This document shows positions 60,293-64,000 of a DNA stretch of 64,000 nt, piece by piece. The DNA comes from Clostridia bacterium. GTDB lineage: Bacteria; Bacillota; Clostridia; Christensenellales; UBA1242. Both the position numbers and the translations under genes were made by a program. Numbering within the stretch: the stretch's first letter is position 1; every line of letters begins with the position of its first letter. Location: the NCBI GenBank assembly GCA_016297915.1, contig JAEDFU010000004.1:1-64000 (forward strand). Reading direction: 5' to 3'. The notes under the pieces were generated by a model. That model saw only the letters and a list, made by a program, of their open reading frames with translations, was not told the DNA's origin and did not search any database.

Positions 60293-62410
60293 TTATTTTT
60301 CCATAGGATTATCGCTAACAAAATCATTATGCATTCCTAATGACCTTTCATAGTTTAAATCTTTAAATAAAGACGCTTCTTCTACTTTTTTATCAACATC
60401 TTTATGATTCTCATCAAATGCCCTACGCTCAAAATTCATTCTAGCTCGTTCTAGGCTTTCTGCCAAAGAAGTTGATTCCTCTTTAGGTGTATCCATAGGA
60501 TTCTCAGAAACTGGCTCTTTTTGCGAAGTGGTTTGTTTTTCGCCATAGTAGTTGCCAAAAGTAGGTTCTTCTGATTTTCTATCATCTTGTAATCCTGCAG
60601 TACTTTCTTGCAAATCTTCTCGGACAGCCTTTAGATTTTGCAATTCATCAAACACAGATCCACCTACATTATCTTTTGCATATTGCGTTTTTGCACCATT
60701 TGTTGTTGTTTCTGTGTTATTAGCTGGTGACATTGTGTCATTATCTAGTGTTTCCCCTGTATAAATTGGCGTTTGGGACTCAGTACGCTTATTATCAGTT
60801 TCTACTTCTACTGTCTTAGCGTGAGCTGTAACATTATACAAAGCAGAACCAATTTTGTCAGGATATGTTTTGACTGTCTCATCGTCTGAAACTTCTTTTG
60901 TGACATCTCCGGAAATAGATTTGCCTTCATTGCTAGTCTTGCTAGTTATTTCGCTTATAGTTTTTAATCTTTCTAGTCTAGTATCTCTAAGCTCGTTTTG
61001 ATACTTTGCATTTTCGTCTCTATACGCTGCAACAGAGGCATCGTCATGGTCGTGGTCTACTGTGTGAGGTTGTGCCGAATCATTTTCAAAAATAGATTGA
61101 TTTGATACTTGTGCACTATCTTTCAAGATACTATCTCTAAGAGCATCAGCCTGTCTTTTTTGAGCTTCTAGTTTTGCAATTTCTTCCACAATATTTGGCT
61201 GATTTTCAGCACTTTTTGGAGTTTGCATAGTACTTGTTTCTTGTGTCGCAAATTGCTGTTGTTGATCAACTATTTGTGGAGTTTGCTCCTCTTTTTGCTC
61301 TTGTTCGGATTCTTTTTCTTCGGATTCTGATTCCTCTTTTTCTTCGCTTTCAGCAGATGACTCATCAAACAATACAGGGTTTTCAAAGCTTGGATTAACT
61401 GGACTAGCACCCATTGAATGCATTTCACTTGCCTCAAATTCTTTGGCAAGAACAGTTGCATCGTCACTGCCTACTCCAGTGCCTTGAGCATCAAGAGTTG
61501 AATTATTTTCCAATGCTTGGTTCATCTGGTTTAGTTTTTGTCTATCTGATGCATCAAGCATATTAATAGCCTTTTGCTCTGCCTTATCGCTTACTTTGTT
61601 TACATTTTCAGTAAACACTGCAAGAGCCTCGGTCATAGACATATTGAATTCGTTTTCTTGATTCAAATAAATATCTTTTGTTCCAGATACTTCCTCAATA
61701 CAAGCATCCAATAGTTCGTTTAATGATTTATAATTTTTTTCTTTGAGGAAAACATCTTGGATAAGTTCATATCTTTGATTAAATGCAGAAAGAACAGCAT
61801 TACTAAATTCATTGTCCATTTTGGTTAGTTTGGAAAGACGCATTGTAAAGTATTTGCCGTAAGCATCAAGCATTTTTTCCTCAGACAACTTTGAGAGTAG
61901 CAACATATACGCCTTTTTGGCAAGGATATAACTATCATCTATTGTCAAATCGTCAAGGGTCTTTTTTTCTTTGCCCTCATCATCACCTTCGTCAGACTCA
62001 TCTGATACATTAAATCTTTCGTAAGAATCATGCAAAAAATCCTCAACTGTGCTCTTAAATTCGGCAATTTTTGTTTTGATAATATTTTGGAGATAACCAT
62101 TAACCTTGTCAACCTCCTCAAGTACATAGAGTGAAGAGGTGGCATTTTTGTCGTCATCTCTAGAATTATCAAAACAAATTTCAAACAAAATCTCGCCATA
62201 ACCAAGCAGGTTTCCATTACAGTACATAGAATTGTTGTATGAACTTTTTCTGATTTTTTTGAGATTTATAAGTTCATTTACAATTTGTGGAGCGATATTA
62301 TAATTGCCTTTTTCGTCGTACTGACCTAGCAAATTATTTTTGATAATATCCATTTTTTCGGTAACGAAATTATCTTGAGTATTTTTTCTTGTAAATTTAT
62401 CGTTTTCCAT
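60293..62410 (-). CDS. Unknown 705-residue acidic protein
   Basis: Not recognised. Two parts are visible: residues 1-300, probably a folded helical domain (LTIDDSYILAKKAYMLLLSK, RLSKLTKMDNEFSNAVLSAF), and residues 300-705, a long disordered region rich in Glu, Ser, Gln, Asn and Thr (EEKEESESEEKESEQEQKEE). The short phrase VSENPM near 625 recurs as VSDNPM at the C-terminus. No signal, membrane segment or catalytic motif. GAGGA lies before the ATG. Downstream of tuf after its terminator. Confidence 0.75.
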   Translation of the reverse strand: MENDKFTRKNTQDNFVTEKMDIIKNNLLGQYDEKGNYNIAPQIVNELINLKKIRKSSYNNSMYCNGNLLGYGEILFEICFDNSRDDDKNATSSLYVLEEVDKVNGYLQNIIKTKIAEFKSTVEDFLHDSYERFNVSDESDEGDDEGKEKKTLDDLTIDDSYILAKKAYMLLLSKLSEEKMLDAYGKYFTMRLSKLTKMDNEFSNAVLSAFNQRYELIQDVFLKEKNYKSLNELLDACIEEVSGTKDIYLNQENEFNMSMTEALAVFTENVNKVSDKAEQKAINMLDASDRQKLNQMNQALENNSTLDAQGTGVGSDDATVLAKEFEASEMHSMGASPVNPSFENPVLFDESSAESEEKEESESEEKESEQEQKEEQTPQIVDQQQQFATQETSTMQTPKSAENQPNIVEEIAKLEAQKRQADALRDSILKDSAQVSNQSIFENDSAQPHTVDHDHDDASVAAYRDENAKYQNELRDTRLERLKTISEITSKTSNEGKSISGDVTKEVSDDETVKTYPDKIGSALYNVTAHAKTVEVETDNKRTESQTPIYTGETLDNDTMSPANNTETTTNGAKTQYAKDNVGGSVFDELQNLKAVREDLQESTAGLQDDRKSEEPTFGNYYGEKQTTSQKEPVSENPMDTPKEESTSLAESLERARMNFERRAFDENHKDVDKKVEEASLFKDLNYERSLGMHNDFVSDNPMEK

Positions 62411-62540
62411 ACTATTTTCCTCGTAAAGTAATTATATTTTGTGAGTGTTTAAACAAAATATCAAGTTTTTTTGAGTTTAATTTGCAATTACACTATTTAT
62501 ACAAGTATTGTATCATACTTAATCAAAAAAGAAAAACAAA

Positions 62541-62572
62541 AAAAATAACATCATGAAATTAATCATGATGTT
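62541..62572 (-). terminator. Terminator of tuf
   Basis: Ten-bp stem AACATCATGA/TCATGATGTT with loop AATTAA, then a run of T on the minus strand. Confidence 0.9.
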
Positions 62573-62597
62573 ATATGTTTGTGATTTACAAGTGAAA

Positions 62598-63800
62598 TTA
62601 CTCGATGATTGAGCTAACAACACCCGAACCAACTGTTCTACCACCCTCACGGATAGCGAAACGAAGACCTTGCTCGATAGCGATTGGAGTGATAAGTTTG
62701 ATAGTCATTCTAACATTATCACCTGGCATAACCATTTCAACGCCTTCAGGAAGTTCGATTGTACCAGTAACATCTGTTGTACGGAAGTAGAATTGAGGTC
62801 TGTAACCATTGAAGAATGGAGTATGACGACCACCTTCTTCTTTCTTCAATACATAAACTTCAGCTGTGAAGTGAGTATGTGGATGAATTGAACCTGGTTT
62901 AGCAAGAACTTGTCCTCTTTCGATTTCGTTTCTTTGAACACCACGAAGTAGAAGACCTACATTGTCTCCAGCTTCAGCTTGGTCAAGCATCTTTCTGAAC
63001 ATTTCAACACCAGTAATAACTGTTTGAAGTTTAGAACCCATACCAACGATTTCTACAGTGTCACCAACTTTAACTGTTCCTCTCTCTACTCTACCTGTAG
63101 CAACTGTACCACGACCTGTGATTGTGAATACATCTTCAACTGGCATAAGGAATGGTTTGTCAGTTTCTCTTTGAGGATCTGGGATGTAAGTATCAAGAGC
63201 GTTCATAAGCTCGTTGATGCATTGACATGCAGGATCATCAACTCTACCTTCTTTAGCAGCTTCCAAAGCTTTTAGAGCAGAACCTTTGATAATTGGAGTT
63301 TTGTCTCCTGGGAAACCATACTCAGTAAGTAGGTCTCTGATTTCCATCTCTACTAGTTCAAGTAGTTCTGGGTCATTAACTTGGTCAGTTTTGTTCATGA
63401 ATACAACAATGTATGGAACACCAACTTGTCTAGCAAGAAGGATGTGCTCTCTTGTTTGAGGCATTGGACCATCAGTTGCAGCAACAACTAGGATAGCTCC
63501 ATCCATTTGTGCAGCACCAGTGATCATGTTCTTAACATAGTCTGCGTGTCCTGGACAGTCAACATGCGCATAGTGACGCTTGTCTGTCTCGTATTCAACA
63601 TGGGCGGTATTGATTGTAATACCTCTTTGTCTCTCTTCTGGTGCTTTGTCAATAGCGCCATAATCCATTGCAAGTGCTTTACCTTGAGCAGCAAGTGTCA
63701 TAGTAATAGCAGCAGTCAATGTAGTTTTGCCGTGGTCAACGTGTCCAATGGTACCAACGTTAACATGAGGCTTAGTTCTTTCGTATTTTGCTTTTGCCAT
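62598..63800 (-). CDS. tuf: Elongation factor Tu
   Basis: GTPase that delivers aminoacyl-tRNA to the ribosome. G1 GHVDHGKTTLTAAI, switch region RGITINTAHVEYET, G3 DCPGHADYVKNMITGAAQMD, G4 NKTD, and domain 3 GGRHTPFFNGYRPQFYFRTT. 400 residues. AGGAGG ten bases upstream. 35 bp after fusA, so part of the str operon. Confidence 0.98.
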   Translation of the reverse strand: MAKAKYERTKPHVNVGTIGHVDHGKTTLTAAITMTLAAQGKALAMDYGAIDKAPEERQRGITINTAHVEYETDKRHYAHVDCPGHADYVKNMITGAAQMDGAILVVAATDGPMPQTREHILLARQVGVPYIVVFMNKTDQVNDPELLELVEMEIRDLLTEYGFPGDKTPIIKGSALKALEAAKEGRVDDPACQCINELMNALDTYIPDPQRETDKPFLMPVEDVFTITGRGTVATGRVERGTVKVGDTVEIVGMGSKLQTVITGVEMFRKMLDQAEAGDNVGLLLRGVQRNEIERGQVLAKPGSIHPHTHFTAEVYVLKKEEGGRHTPFFNGYRPQFYFRTTDVTGTIELPEGVEMVMPGDNVRMTIKLITPIAIEQGLRFAIREGGRTVGSGVVSSIIE

Positions 63801-63835
63801 TTTTTAATATCCTCCTAAATTTATTTAATTAAAAA

Positions 63836-64000
63836 TTAGCTTTTTTTGTTTTCGCCTATAACTTTGTCGGCGATATTTTTTGGAACCTCTAGATAATGAG
63901 AGAATTCCATACTGAAAGTTCCACGACCTTGAGTAAGTCCACGAAGATCTGTAGCATAACCAAACATTTCTCCAAGAGGAATCTCTGCGTGAATAACTTG
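63836..64000 (-). CDS. fusA: Elongation factor G, C-terminal end (partial)
   Basis: The last 54 codons run to the window edge. QVIHAEIPLGEMFGYATDLR and GLTQGRGTFSMEFSHYLEVP are the domain V end of EF-G, closing with a TAA stop. The rest lies to the right. Confidence 0.95.
   Translation of the reverse strand, partial: QVIHAEIPLGEMFGYATDLRGLTQGRGTFSMEFSHYLEVPKNIADKVIGENKKS

Overview
The window looks like the chromosome of an AT-rich anaerobic Firmicute, most likely an uncultured gut clostridium (Christensenellales-like or similar; the order-level guess is weak). The reasons are: an uninterrupted S10-spc-alpha ribosomal superoperon in Firmicutes order with a KOW/L14e-like gene between map and infA, zinc-type S14, S4, L33 and L36, single-polypeptide pyruvate:ferredoxin oxidoreductase, AddAB rather than RecBCD, YugP metallopeptidases, YitT and DUF1540 proteins, and no respiratory or outer-membrane genes. 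The standard genetic code fits. Most genes are on the minus strand.

Layout: 1-600 is non-coding and made almost entirely of back-to-back hairpins, including a 158-bp unit present twice. 601-7214 (minus) holds cardiolipin synthase, then an operon truA, two helical envelope proteins and gltX. 7344-10925 (plus) is nifJ under a strong promoter. 11393-16042 (minus) holds transketolase with a shikimate-kinase-like protein lacking a P-loop, a ComEC-type hydrolase and a patatin. 16224-17642 (plus) holds ung and a DUF2726 protein. 17705-19946 (minus) holds glmM and a thioredoxin-reductase-like flavoprotein. 20192-36147 (minus) is the ribosomal superoperon from rpsJ to rplQ, read from one extended -10 promoter with a leader of about 470 nt. 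A second hairpin array (23190-23420) is inserted between rpmJ and rpsM.

36702-48062 (minus, with one plus-strand PRC-barrel gene) holds a DUF1858 protein, an SPFH/zinc-ribbon protein, a large coiled-coil membrane protein and addB-addA. 48111-51486 (plus apart from one DUF1540 gene) holds an unknown 319-residue protein, tandem YugP proteases and rplI. 51523-64000 (minus apart from one GNAT gene) holds yitT, rplJ-rplL with a classical L10 leader, an ABC-F ATPase, rpmG-secE-nusG-rplK-rplA, two large unrecognised genes, tuf and the end of fusA.

Most of the content is translation, secretion and core metabolism. The most unusual items are the two related hairpin arrays, a TrxB-like protein without recognisable NADPH motifs, a terminator-like hairpin covering the glmM ribosome-binding site, the P-loop-less shikimate-kinase-like protein beside transketolase, a MotA/TolQ-like coiled-coil membrane protein, and two unknown genes between tuf and rpmG. 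Several start codons were moved from the longest open frame because promoter or Shine-Dalgarno positions decide them (nifJ GTG, rplJ TTG, infA GTG, a yugP TTG). No CRISPR array, tRNA, rRNA, transposase or prophage was seen.
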